Below are positions 16,405 to 24,448 of a DNA stretch of 64,000 nt, piece after piece. Position 1 is the stretch's first letter. Each line of letters starts with the position of its first letter. The stretch spans positions 1 through 64,000 of the forward strand of contig CAZCZE010000024.1 of the NCBI GenBank assembly GCA_964503125.1, in the 5' to 3' direction. The DNA comes from FEN-1219 sp964503125 (lineage in GTDB: Bacteria; Pseudomonadota; Gammaproteobacteria; Steroidobacterales; Rariloculaceae). A program made the translations under genes and the position numbers. The notes under the pieces were generated by a model, which was given only the letters and a program-made list of their open reading frames with translations, was not told the DNA's origin and did no database searches.

Positions 16405-17520
16405 ATGCAGGCACAAGCGCAAGTCGCTGACCGGCCGCGGCTGCTGTTCGTCGACGACGAGCAGCGCGTGCTGAACTCGATGCGGATCATGTTCCGCCGC
16501 CAGTTCGATCTGTTCCTCGCTTCGGCCGGCGCGGAAGCGCTCGACATCGTCCGCGACAAGGACATCGACGTGATCGTGGCGGACCATCGGATGCCGAAGA
16601 TGACCGGCGTCGAAGTGCTGTCGAAGGTGCGCTCGCTGTCGCCGCGCACCGTGCGCATCTTGCTCACGGGCTACGCCGATCTCGACGCCGTCGAAGGCTC
16701 GATCAACGAGAGCGAAGTCTTTCGCTTCCTGACCAAGCCGTGCGCGCCGCAGCAACTGCGCGAGACGATCGAGCTTGCCTGCAAGCTGGCACGCGAGGCG
16801 CCCGCGCCGCCGCCGCCCGTCGACGAGCCCATGACCTCGAACGACACGCTCGAGATCATTCTCGAAAGCGATCACGTGACCGAGGTGATGTCCGGCTCGC
16901 CCCCGCCGGCGCCCACATCGGCGCCCGCCGAGCGCACGTCGAGCACGGCCATCATGGAGCAGCCGAAATTCGCGACGGCGCCCGCACCGGCCGCGCCCAC
17001 CGCGCCCGCGCCGCGGCCGAAACTGGCCCAAGGCTTAGGTATCGTCGTGTTCTCGGTCGACGCCGAAGTCATCGACATCGTGCAGAAGGCCGTGCGCGGC
17101 CGCTTGCCCGTCTACACGGCCGGCAACATCGTGCAAGTCGTGAAGTGCCTCACCGAGCAGCGGCCGGGAGTGCTCGTGACCGACGTCTCCGAGGACAAGG
17201 CCACGATCCAGTCGATGACGGCGCGCTTGAAGGAGCACCTGCCGCAGCTCGTGACGATTGCCGTCTCGCAGCATCGCGACGTGCTCGACATGGTGTGGCT
17301 CATCAACCACGGCCAGATCTTCCGCTTCCTGCGCAAGCCGCTCTCGGCCGGCAGGACGGCGATCAGCCTGCAAGCCGCGTTGCAGCATCACCGGCTGCTG
17401 CTCAAGAACCCCGAGCTGGCCAAACGCCATGAGGTCGACGCCAGCACGAGCGACTCCGGCGTGGTGGACGGCGTGCTCGCCAAACTGAAAGGAATCAAAC
17501 GCCTCTGGGCAAGCTCATGA
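16405..17520 (+). CDS. Dual receiver-domain response regulator
   Basis: A 371-residue protein with two receiver domains and no DNA-binding domain. REC1 (about 12-130) has the acidic pair in LLFVDDEQRV, phospho-Asp near 60 in VIVADHRMPKMTG, LLTGYADL and FLTKPCAP. A Pro/Ala-rich linker (about 131-210) leads to REC2 (about 212-335: IVVFSVDAEVIDIV, GVLVTDVSED, IFRFLRKPLSAG), which has lost the acidic pair but keeps an Asp and the Lys. It follows the kinase by 3 bases and overlaps the next start by 4 bases, so the three genes are one operon. Confidence 0.9.
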   Translation: MQAQAQVADRPRLLFVDDEQRVLNSMRIMFRRQFDLFLASAGAEALDIVRDKDIDVIVADHRMPKMTGVEVLSKVRSLSPRTVRILLTGYADLDAVEGSINESEVFRFLTKPCAPQQLRETIELACKLAREAPAPPPPVDEPMTSNDTLEIILESDHVTEVMSGSPPPAPTSAPAERTSSTAIMEQPKFATAPAPAAPTAPAPRPKLAQGLGIVVFSVDAEVIDIVQKAVRGRLPVYTAGNIVQVVKCLTEQRPGVLVTDVSEDKATIQSMTARLKEHLPQLVTIAVSQHRDVLDMVWLINHGQIFRFLRKPLSAGRTAISLQAALQHHRLLLKNPELAKRHEVDASTSDSGVVDGVLAKLKGIKRLWASS

Positions 17521-18755
17521 GCGCAACACCTTCGAAAAACTCGAATCAGAGCGACCTGATGCTGTGGATCGCGGGCGGCGCCATTGCGGCCGTCGGCGTG
17601 GCTTGGCTCGTCATCACGCAACCCTGGAGCGGGAGCGGCGGTGGCGCGGCCGACGAAGCGCCGGCCGCGCTTGCGCCGGCTACTCCGGCGCCCGATCAGG
17701 CACTCGTAGTGGCCGTGGCCGACGACGCCCTCGCCGCGCCGCCCCCGGGCGACGAGGCGACGCTCGACAACCCGCTGCGCATGGCCGAGCTCGCCTACGA
17801 CGCCGGCATGCTCGTCGAGCCCGAGGAATACAGCGCCTGGACGCTCTACGCGCGCGTGCTCAAGAGCGAGCCCGACAATGCCGCGGCTCGCGACGGCCTG
17901 ACGAAGGTCGCCGACGACCTCATCCGTCGCGGCGAGACGGCGCTCGACCAAGGACGCTTCGACGACGCGAGAGCGACCGTGGAGCGCATTCGCGCGACCC
18001 TGCCGAACCACGGGGGCGCGAAGGCACTGGCGCAGAAAATCCGGCCCGAGGGCGCCCCAACCCCGCCGCAGCGCGAGGCCCTGACGCTGCCCGCGCCCGA
18101 GATTCCGCGCGTCGCGCGCGTCGAGACGCCGGCACCGGCCCCCGTGCGGCCGCCCGTGGACCCCGTCGAGGAGGCCAGCGACGCGTTCGACGCGGCCATG
18201 GCCGACGGACGTCTGCTCAATCCCGCCGACAACAGCGCCAAGTATTTCGTCGGCGTGCTCGATCGCACCGACGCGAGCAACGCGGCCACGCGGCGTGCCC
18301 GCAGCGTGCTGTCGCTCGAGCTCTTGTCGCGCGCGACGCAATCGATCGAGGGGCTCGACCCCGAAGCGGCCGGAATCTGGATCGACGAAGCCGAAGCCCT
18401 GCTCGGCGGCAACGACGAAGGCGTGCGCCAGACGCGCGCGGCTCTCACCGAGCAGCTCATCGCCATGGAATCGGCGAAGCCCGTGCCCACCTCGGCGCTC
18501 AAGATCGCTACTTACGTCGCGCCCGAATACCCGCAGCGCGCGCTCGAGCGCAACCTCGAGGGCTGGGTCGACATCGAGTTCACGGTCGGCATCGACGGCA
18601 GGACGCGCAACATTTCGGTCACGTCTGCCTCGCACGCGTCCTATTTCCGCCGTGAGGCCACCGAGGCCGTGAGCGAATGGACGTTCGAGCCGCGCGTCTT
18701 CATGGGCCGCGCCATCGAGCAGACCGCATACACGCGGATGCGCTTCGTCCAGTAG
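17517..18755 (+). CDS. Membrane-anchored protein with C-terminal TonB-like domain
   Basis: A 412-residue protein. A single N-terminal membrane helix (LMLWIAGGAIAAVGVAWLV) is followed by a TPR-like, Ala/Glu-rich periplasmic region (for example LAYDAGMLVEPEEYSAWTLY and DDARATVERIRATLP), a Pro-rich linker and a TonB C-terminal fold (YVAPEYPQRALERN, WVDIEFTVGIDGRT, WTFEPRVFMGRA). TonB-type proteins pass proton-motive energy to outer-membrane receptors. The ATGA overlap with the regulator gene makes it part of the signalling operon, which is an unusual partnership. Confidence 0.85.
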   Translation: MSATPSKNSNQSDLMLWIAGGAIAAVGVAWLVITQPWSGSGGGAADEAPAALAPATPAPDQALVVAVADDALAAPPPGDEATLDNPLRMAELAYDAGMLVEPEEYSAWTLYARVLKSEPDNAAARDGLTKVADDLIRRGETALDQGRFDDARATVERIRATLPNHGGAKALAQKIRPEGAPTPPQREALTLPAPEIPRVARVETPAPAPVRPPVDPVEEASDAFDAAMADGRLLNPADNSAKYFVGVLDRTDASNAATRRARSVLSLELLSRATQSIEGLDPEAAGIWIDEAEALLGGNDEGVRQTRAALTEQLIAMESAKPVPTSALKIATYVAPEYPQRALERNLEGWVDIEFTVGIDGRTRNISVTSASHASYFRREATEAVSEWTFEPRVFMGRAIEQTAYTRMRFVQ

Positions 18756-18875
18756 CCTGCACCCTCGCCCGCGACGGCGGGGGATTCGACATAACGCTTG
18801 ACCGAGTACCGCCCCGCGCGCGCGGTTCGGCTAAGATCGTCCTCAAAGTCTCGCAGAAGACTATGGAGAGTCGTT

Positions 18876-19970
18876 ATGCGCCTGTCGAAGCTCATCGTCG
18901 TATCCACCGCGCTGCTCGCCGGCTACGGCGCCGCGCACGCGCAGTATCGCTGCGACTGCACGAGCGTCGTCGATACCTGTAACGCCGAGGTCGTCGCACG
19001 CGGCACGTTCCTCGAGATCAAGACCGATCGACCGCAATGTGCGCGCGTCGACTACTTCGTCGACGGCCAGCCGTTCGTGTCGATGGTCGTGGACGGCGAG
19101 GACCGCGAGAACTGGCTCGCGCGCACCACCAACCCGCGGATTCTCGTGCAGAGCTGCCAGGTGTGCCGCGACACCGGAGCCGCCGCGACCGCAGCCGCTC
19201 CCGCGCGCACGCCGGCGGCTGCGGCGCCGAATGCCGATGCCACGGACGAAGGCGGCTTGCAGCCGCTGATCTCCGGCGTGCCCGAATACCCGCCCGCGGC
19301 CGCAGCGCGCGGCTTGCGCGGCTACGTCGAGGTGGAATTCACCGTGACCCCGGCGGGCACCGTGGCGAGCCCGCGAGTCGTTACGGCCGAGCCGCGCGGC
19401 GTGTTCGACTCGGCCGCCCTCGCAGCCGTCGCGCGGCGCCGCTACGCCGAGGATACCGAGCGCGCGCCGCAAACGCTCACGGAACGCATCGACTTTCAGC
19501 CGCCTCGCGCGGCGGATCGCGCGGCCACGGTCGCGAGCAGCGGCCCGCTCAATCAGTGCGTTCGCGAGGACGCCGTCTACAACTACGGCGAGATGGTCGA
19601 CGTGGGCCTCGTCAACGCGTGCTCCGAGCCGCTGTTCGTCTTCGGCTGCGCACAGGGCACGGGCAAGGATCTCGGGACCTGGGTGTGCAGCGACTCCGAG
19701 CAACGCGGCGACGTGCTCGTCGCGGCCGGCGACGCGCGGCTCGGTCAGCGCTTCGGCGCGGGCAATGCGGCCGACTTCCGCACCTACACCTACACTGACG
19801 GCTACTCGGTGACGCGCGCGCCGAACTCGCAGTACTGGTGGGTGGCCTGCGCCCAGCGCGACGCCGCGTGCCGCTCCGACGCGCGGCTCTGGACGCGCAG
19901 CGTCGCCGGCCAGGCCGCGAGCGTGAATCCCGAGGTGCGCAGCCGGATCGCCGTCGCGGGCTCCGACTAG
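18876..19970 (+). CDS. Exported protein with internal TonB-like domain
   Basis: A 364-residue secreted protein starting at ATG 18876 after GGAGAG. A signal peptide (IVVSTALLAGYGAAHAQ) is followed by a Cys-containing segment (CDCTSVVDTCNAE), an Ala/Pro linker, a TonB C-terminal-type fold at about 135-210 (PEYPPAAAARGLRGYVEVEF) and a C-terminal Cys-rich domain (CVREDAVYNYGEMVDV, CSEPLFVFGCAQG, WWVACAQRDAACRS). It has no obvious membrane anchor, so it is not a classical TonB. Function is unknown. It follows the signalling operon after 120 bases. Confidence 0.75.
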   Translation: MRLSKLIVVSTALLAGYGAAHAQYRCDCTSVVDTCNAEVVARGTFLEIKTDRPQCARVDYFVDGQPFVSMVVDGEDRENWLARTTNPRILVQSCQVCRDTGAAATAAAPARTPAAAAPNADATDEGGLQPLISGVPEYPPAAAARGLRGYVEVEFTVTPAGTVASPRVVTAEPRGVFDSAALAAVARRRYAEDTERAPQTLTERIDFQPPRAADRAATVASSGPLNQCVREDAVYNYGEMVDVGLVNACSEPLFVFGCAQGTGKDLGTWVCSDSEQRGDVLVAAGDARLGQRFGAGNAADFRTYTYTDGYSVTRAPNSQYWWVACAQRDAACRSDARLWTRSVAGQAASVNPEVRSRIAVAGSD

Positions 19971-19971
19971 G

Positions 19972-21606
19972 TCAGCGCCGCCACTCGACGCCGAGCATCG
20001 TCCGCGTGCGCGCGTATGCCGCGCGCGCGTCGGTCGAGGTCGTGTCGAGCATCGTGAGCTCGCCGAACATCGTGAGCCGCCGCGTGAGGCGAAACTCCGC
20101 CGCGAGCTCGGCCTCGAGGTCCTCGAGCTCGAGCGGGCCTCCGGCGGCGACGTTGAAAGCCAACGCGCGCGGGTAGTCGTAGCTGCGCGCGATGGCTCCA
20201 AGCGACAAATCGAAGCGCGACGTGGGCCGGAACGTAGCGCGCAAACGCAGCGCATCCTCGGTGTAGTCGTAGTAACCGAGAAACTCGTCGACGCGTTCGA
20301 GCCGCAGGTAGTCGGCCGTAAGCTCGATGGCGCGTCCCAGCTGGCGCGCGACGCCGACCTCTACACCCAAGTAGCCGTACTCTTGCGCCGGGTTCGTTGC
20401 GAGCAGCGCGCCGGTTAGGTCGCGCGCCGGCCGCGTGTCGTACGAGCGCCGATAGTTCGTCAACGTGCCGCGCAGGGTCATGACATCGCTCATGTCGTAC
20501 TCAAGATCGACCCGCGCGTAGAAATAGTCGTGATCGTAGTTCGCGACGGCCGTCGCGCGCTCGTACTCGCGTCGCTCGGCCGTGAGCATGAAGCCCCAGC
20601 CCCACACACCCAGTCGATGCGCGAACTCGCCGCGCACGCCCGCAGCCTTGTACGAGAATCGCTCGCTGATGTCCTCGCCGTCGATGTCTCGCGCGAGGCC
20701 GTCGTCGGGATTGAAGTTGGTCTCCCGATGCGTGCGGACGAAGAACCCCGTGTCGAGCAGGCGGCTCCGGCGCTCGCGCTCGCCGAGCACGATGTCGGCG
20801 CCCATCATGAGGCGCTGGTCGACGACGGTCGCGTTCGCGAGCTCCGTGCCGTAGAAGTCGCCGTCCAAGTCGTAGCGGAACGAGAAATCGGTGTCGCCGG
20901 ACTCGTTGCCGAGCACGTACGCGGCATGCAGCTCGACTGGCATGAAGCTTCCCGCGTGCGCGACGGGCGTCACGAGCGGCAGCGCCGCATCGGACAGATC
21001 GACGTACGCGTCGGCCGGCGCCTCGTAGGCGTTGTCGTCTTGGCCCAAGCGGGCCGCCGCGAGCAGGCGGAACTCGCCGACGCGTCCCTCAGGCTCGATT
21101 GCGGCGCGCACGCGGCGCGCCGGCCGCGCCTCGGCGGCTGCGTTGCTCCGAAGCGGCGCCGCTGCGGCCGCGCTCGCGGCAAGCCTGCGCAAGTCGCGAT
21201 CGTCGGCGCTGTCGGCGGCTGCCTGAAACGACAGAGCGGCGGCGGCGGGGTCGCCGGCCGCGCGCAGCACCAAGCCGCGGTTGTAGCTCGCGAGCGCCCG
21301 GAGCTCCGGCGCGGCCGTGGCGCGCGCGAACTCCTCGGCGGCCGCCGCGAACTCGCCGAGCTCGTAGTAGACGACGCCGACGTTGTAGTGCAGCAACGGC
21401 GTGTCGAAGCCGGCCGCGGCCGCCTCGCGATAGCGCAATAACGCGGTGCGGTAGACGCCGGAGCGCACGAGCGCGTTGCCCTCGGCGAACAACTCGGCGG
21501 CCGACTGGGCGAACGCGGCCCCGGTCGTCATACAAGCCGTAAATCCTAGTGCTATCAATGAGTTGAGACGGCGCACGGCACCCTCGATCGCAACCTTTCG
21601 CGTCAC
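19972..21606 (-). CDS. TPR-containing outer-membrane beta-barrel-like protein
   Basis: A 544-residue exported protein with a signal peptide (ALGFTACMTTGAAFAQ). Residues about 35-150 carry TPR-like repeats (LLHYNVGVVYYELGEFAAAAEEF, ALASYNRGLVLRAAGDPAAAAL), written here in pieces. The rest consists of alternating hydrophobic strands with Tyr and Asp, and ends RTMLGVEWRR, a typical barrel-like end. The layout resembles surface lipoprotein assembly modifier-type proteins, but the link is not proven. It lies 36 bases downstream of the next gene upstream (21643-22185), suggesting an operon of two. Confidence 0.7.
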   Translation of the reverse strand: MTRKVAIEGAVRRLNSLIALGFTACMTTGAAFAQSAAELFAEGNALVRSGVYRTALLRYREAAAAGFDTPLLHYNVGVVYYELGEFAAAAEEFARATAAPELRALASYNRGLVLRAAGDPAAAALSFQAAADSADDRDLRRLAASAAAAAPLRSNAAAEARPARRVRAAIEPEGRVGEFRLLAAARLGQDDNAYEAPADAYVDLSDAALPLVTPVAHAGSFMPVELHAAYVLGNESGDTDFSFRYDLDGDFYGTELANATVVDQRLMMGADIVLGERERRSRLLDTGFFVRTHRETNFNPDDGLARDIDGEDISERFSYKAAGVRGEFAHRLGVWGWGFMLTAERREYERATAVANYDHDYFYARVDLEYDMSDVMTLRGTLTNYRRSYDTRPARDLTGALLATNPAQEYGYLGVEVGVARQLGRAIELTADYLRLERVDEFLGYYDYTEDALRLRATFRPTSRFDLSLGAIARSYDYPRALAFNVAAGGPLELEDLEAELAAEFRLTRRLTMFGELTMLDTTSTDARAAYARTRTMLGVEWRR

Positions 21607-21642
21607 TCTAGGTGCTGATCCCGAGGCCGAACAGGACGCCCG

Positions 21643-22185
21643 TCACGGTGCCGGTGTCACGGTTTCCGCAGGGGCCTGATCGGTGACGGTGAGCGCGACG
21701 GCGAAGATCTTCCGCTCCTCGCCGTGCCGCAGCCGCGCGGCGAGCTCGCCGCCCGTGCCGCCGCGGGCGACGAGCATGAGGGGCAGCGCGTTGCTGCCGG
21801 CCGCGAGCGTCGTGTGCCACACGACACGCCGCTCGCCGGGACGATCGACGAGCTCAATACCCACGGGCAGATCGACGGTGAGCTCGACGTCGCCGACCGC
21901 GGCACGCGAATCGAACACAAGATTGACGCTGCGGGGCTCGCCGAGCGCGAGCGTCACGGTAGTCGTGTCCGGGGCGCGGCGCGCGCTCGGGCTGCGCACC
22001 CACAGGCCGGTGAGAACGACGGTCAGCATCGTCAGGCCGAATGCGCCGAGAAACGTGAATGCGACGACGCGCTGCGCCAGCGTCGGCGGACGTTGCGCAC
22101 TCCTCTGCTGCGACTCGCTGGGCGGCTCGGTCACGGTCGGCTTGGCTTGGGATGGGGTACGATGGCTCCGACGGCTCCGGATCAT
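21643..22185 (-). CDS. Single-pass membrane protein of unknown function
   Basis: A 180-residue protein. It has a basic, Ser/Pro-rich cytoplasmic N-terminus, one membrane helix at about residues 45-68 (FTFLGAFGLTMLTVVLTGLWV, written approximately) and a periplasmic beta-rich domain (VNLVFDSRAAVGDVELTVDL, VVWHTTLAAGSNALPLML, ALTVTDQAPAETVTP). The topology resembles anti-sigma-factor-like membrane regulators, but no zinc-binding or sigma-binding motif is seen. The start ATG 22185 is uncertain. It is divergent from the solute-binding protein gene. Confidence 0.6.
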   Translation of the reverse strand: MIRSRRSHRTPSQAKPTVTEPPSESQQRSAQRPPTLAQRVVAFTFLGAFGLTMLTVVLTGLWVRSPSARRAPDTTTVTLALGEPRSVNLVFDSRAAVGDVELTVDLPVGIELVDRPGERRVVWHTTLAAGSNALPLMLVARGGTGGELAARLRHGEERKIFAVALTVTDQAPAETVTPAP

Positions 22186-22272
22186 ACGCCTGAATGCCCG
22201 GGGTCGGCGCCTGCGACGTCGAACCAAACTTGGGTCCCGCGGGTCCGAAGCCTTAGGAACGGAACGACACTC

Positions 22273-23076
22273 ATGCGACGAACGGCGGCGATCGTTGGGC
22301 TCGCGTTGGCGGCAGGAATCCTGCCCGCCGCGGGCCGCGACCTTCAAGACGTGCGGAACTCCGGCACTCTGCGCGTCGGCGTCACGTTGTTCGCCCCGTG
22401 GGCCGCGCGCGGCACCGACGGCGAGCTCGTCGGCTTCGAAGTCGACGTCGCGCGTCAGCTCGCGGCCGACATGGGCGTCAAAGCCGAGTTGCTGACTTAC
22501 GACCTCGAGCGCCTCATCCCCGCCCTCGAATCCGGCGAGATCGACCTCATCGCGGCCGGGCTCACGATCACACCGGCGCGCGCCTTGCACGTCAACTTCA
22601 GCGCCCCGTACGCCGAGAGCGGCATCGCGCTCGCGACCCATCTCGGCCGCACGGCCGGCATCGACGACGTCGCCGCGCTCGACGACGACGCAGTCACGAT
22701 CGCGGCCGTCGAAGGCTCGGTGGCCGTAGCGCTCGCGCGCCGCCTCTGGCCGCGGGCACGGCTCACCGTGTTCCCCTCGCCGGAGGCTGCGGGCGAAGCG
22801 CTGCTCGCGGGCGAGGTGCACGGCTATCTCGAGGATGAGCCGGTGCCGACGTTTCTCGCGCTCGACAATCCCACCGTCGTCGACGTTCCGACGGCGCGCC
22901 CGTTGCTCGCGAGCCGTGTGGGATTCGCGGTCAACAAGGGCGACCCGGACTTTCTCGCTTTCCTGAACGCCTGGATCCACGCGCGCGAAGCCGACACCTG
23001 GCTACCGACGACGTCGACCTACTGGTTCAAGTCGCTGCGCTGGCGCGAGCGAGTCCGCGATGCCGCGCCGCGTTGA
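22273..23076 (+). CDS. Periplasmic solute-binding protein, family 3
   Basis: A 267-residue exported binding protein of the amino-acid/polar-solute type. A signal peptide (AAIVGLALAAGILPAAG) is followed by VRNSGTLRVGVTLFAPWA, GFEVDVARQLAADMGVK, LIPALESGEIDLIAAGLTIT and the second-lobe hinge RPLLASRVGFAVNKGDPDFL. No ABC permease or ATPase is adjacent, so it may serve a distant transporter or act as a sensor or enzyme of this fold. ATG 22273 follows AGGAACGGAAC. It overlaps the next gene by 17 bases. Confidence 0.88.
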   Translation: MRRTAAIVGLALAAGILPAAGRDLQDVRNSGTLRVGVTLFAPWAARGTDGELVGFEVDVARQLAADMGVKAELLTYDLERLIPALESGEIDLIAAGLTITPARALHVNFSAPYAESGIALATHLGRTAGIDDVAALDDDAVTIAAVEGSVAVALARRLWPRARLTVFPSPEAAGEALLAGEVHGYLEDEPVPTFLALDNPTVVDVPTARPLLASRVGFAVNKGDPDFLAFLNAWIHAREADTWLPTTSTYWFKSLRWRERVRDAAPR

Positions 23077-23554
23077 GCACACGCTCGTCGGCGTCGCCGC
23101 GCTGGTCGCGGCGGCGCTCGCCGCTCCACTCGCGGCGCAGCTGGCCGACGCGCCGCGCGCGCCGCGCATCATCGGCACACCCGCGCCGCCGGCAGCCGAA
23201 GCTCGACCGGTGCCCGAGGCCGCCCGCCCCGCCGTGAGCATTCCGCTGCGCGTCAGCGCGTTGCGGCCGCCAAGCGCCGCGCGGCTCGCGCCGCTGCCCG
23301 AAGAGCGGGCCGGCGACGTCGAGGAGATCATCATCGTCGGCCAGGGCTGGCGGCTGCCCGATCTCGGCAGCGAATGGCGCGCTCGCCAGGCCGAGGCCGC
23401 ACGCTCGGGCCGGTTCAGCGCCACGGCGTTGCCGCTCTACGACCCCGGGCGTCCGCCGTTGCACGAGAACGGCTTCCTGGCGAGCCACGAGCAGCGGCGC
23501 CACGGCTACATCGAGCTCTTCCGCCTGCGCTTCGGCCGCCGCTCGCGCGACTGA
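23060..23554 (+). CDS. Small exported Pro/Ala-rich protein of unknown function
   Basis: A 164-residue protein with an N-terminal hydrophobic signal (LVGVAALVAAALAAPLAAQL), a Pro/Ala-rich middle, and a more ordered C-terminus containing VEEIIIVGQGWRLPDLGSEW and a basic end FRLRFGRRSRD. No family was recognised. The start overlaps the solute-binding protein stop by 17 bases, which suggests translational coupling. Confidence 0.6.
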   Translation: MPRRVEHTLVGVAALVAAALAAPLAAQLADAPRAPRIIGTPAPPAAEARPVPEAARPAVSIPLRVSALRPPSAARLAPLPEERAGDVEEIIIVGQGWRLPDLGSEWRARQAEAARSGRFSATALPLYDPGRPPLHENGFLASHEQRRHGYIELFRLRFGRRSRD

Positions 23555-23667
23555 GCCGCGCCGGCCCTCACGCGCGCCGCCGTAACAAAGCTGTAATGAG
23601 TACGTAAAACAACTGCAAAGCGGCCATGGTGGACTGGCCCCCAGTTGCCTTGGCGAGCGGCTTTGCA

Positions 23668-24411
23668 ATGGACGGCGCGGTTCTATTGGTCCACGACGGG
23701 CAAGCGGTGCGGACTTCGGCCCGAAAAGCCTTGGCGGAGGCCGGTCACGAGGTGGCCGAGGCCGTCGATTTCCCGACCGCGGTGCAGGTTGCCGGCCGCA
23801 CGCGACCGAGCCTCATCCTGTTGCCTTGGCTCGGCCGCCGGCCCGCGCGCGAGGCGCTCGCCGAGCTGCGCGCGACCGACGCCACACGCCGGAGCCGAAT
23901 CATCGTCTGGGCCGAGCAGAGCGAGATCGGCGATGCGGCCATGGCGCTCGAGCTCGGCGCCGACGACTGCCTCGCGCTACCGTTCGACGCCGCCGAGCTC
24001 GTCGCGCGCGTCGCCGCCTGTTTGCGCCGCCCGCTCGCGACGACGCGCCCCGACGAGCTCACGGCCGGCCCGCTCGTGCTCGACAAAGCGATGCATCGGC
24101 TGCTGGTCCGAGGCCGCGAGGTGCCGCTGTCGCCGGCCGAGTTCCGCTTGCTCGCGTTCCTCCTCGAGAATCAGGGCCGCGTCTTCAGCCGCGAGGAGCT
24201 GCTGCGCGGCGCGTGGCCGAGGAACATCACAGCCGGCGGCCGGACGGTCGACGTGCACGTGCGGCGCTTACGCCAATTGCTCGAGCCGTTCGGCTGTGAC
24301 GCGATCATTCAGACCGTGCGCGCGTTCGGCTATCGACTGGCCGCGCCGAACGGCGATGCGCGCTCCCTGGGGGCGGCGGGCGCGGCGACCGATTTGATCA
24401 CGCAACTGTAA
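23668..24411 (+). CDS. OmpR/PhoB-type regulator with a degenerate receiver
   Basis: A 247-residue winged-helix regulator. The C-terminal DNA-binding domain is well conserved (LSPAEFRLLAFLLENQGRVF, FSREELLRGAWPRN, GRTVDVHVRRLRQLLEP, VRAFGYRLAAP). The receiver has lost key residues: the acidic pair reads HD, the phospho-Asp site reads Pro in LILLPWLG, and the Lys of the KPF motif is Leu in LALPFDAAEL. It probably works without aspartyl phosphorylation. ATG 23668 begins directly at the first receiver strand; ATG 23626 would add 14 residues. It converges with the TonB receptor gene, which it might regulate. Confidence 0.85.
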   Translation: MDGAVLLVHDGQAVRTSARKALAEAGHEVAEAVDFPTAVQVAGRTRPSLILLPWLGRRPAREALAELRATDATRRSRIIVWAEQSEIGDAAMALELGADDCLALPFDAAELVARVAACLRRPLATTRPDELTAGPLVLDKAMHRLLVRGREVPLSPAEFRLLAFLLENQGRVFSREELLRGAWPRNITAGGRTVDVHVRRLRQLLEPFGCDAIIQTVRAFGYRLAAPNGDARSLGAAGAATDLITQL

Positions 24412-24414
24412 GGC

Positions 24415-24437
24415 GAGCCGCCGCGCCGCGGCGGCTC
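24415..24437. terminator. Hairpin between convergent genes
   Basis: A perfect 10-bp stem (GAGCCGCCGC/GCGGCGGCTC) with loop GCC lies 3 bases after the regulator stop and 11 bases before the receptor stop. There is no U-run on either side, so termination may need Rho, but the placement suits a shared transcript end. Confidence 0.5.
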
Positions 24438-24448
24438 CGACTCTCACC

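Noticed and set aside
23580..23610. Possible Pho box before the degenerate-receiver regulator
   Set aside because: CTGTAATGAG and CGTAAAAC only loosely resemble the direct repeats of a Pho box, so phosphate control was not claimed.
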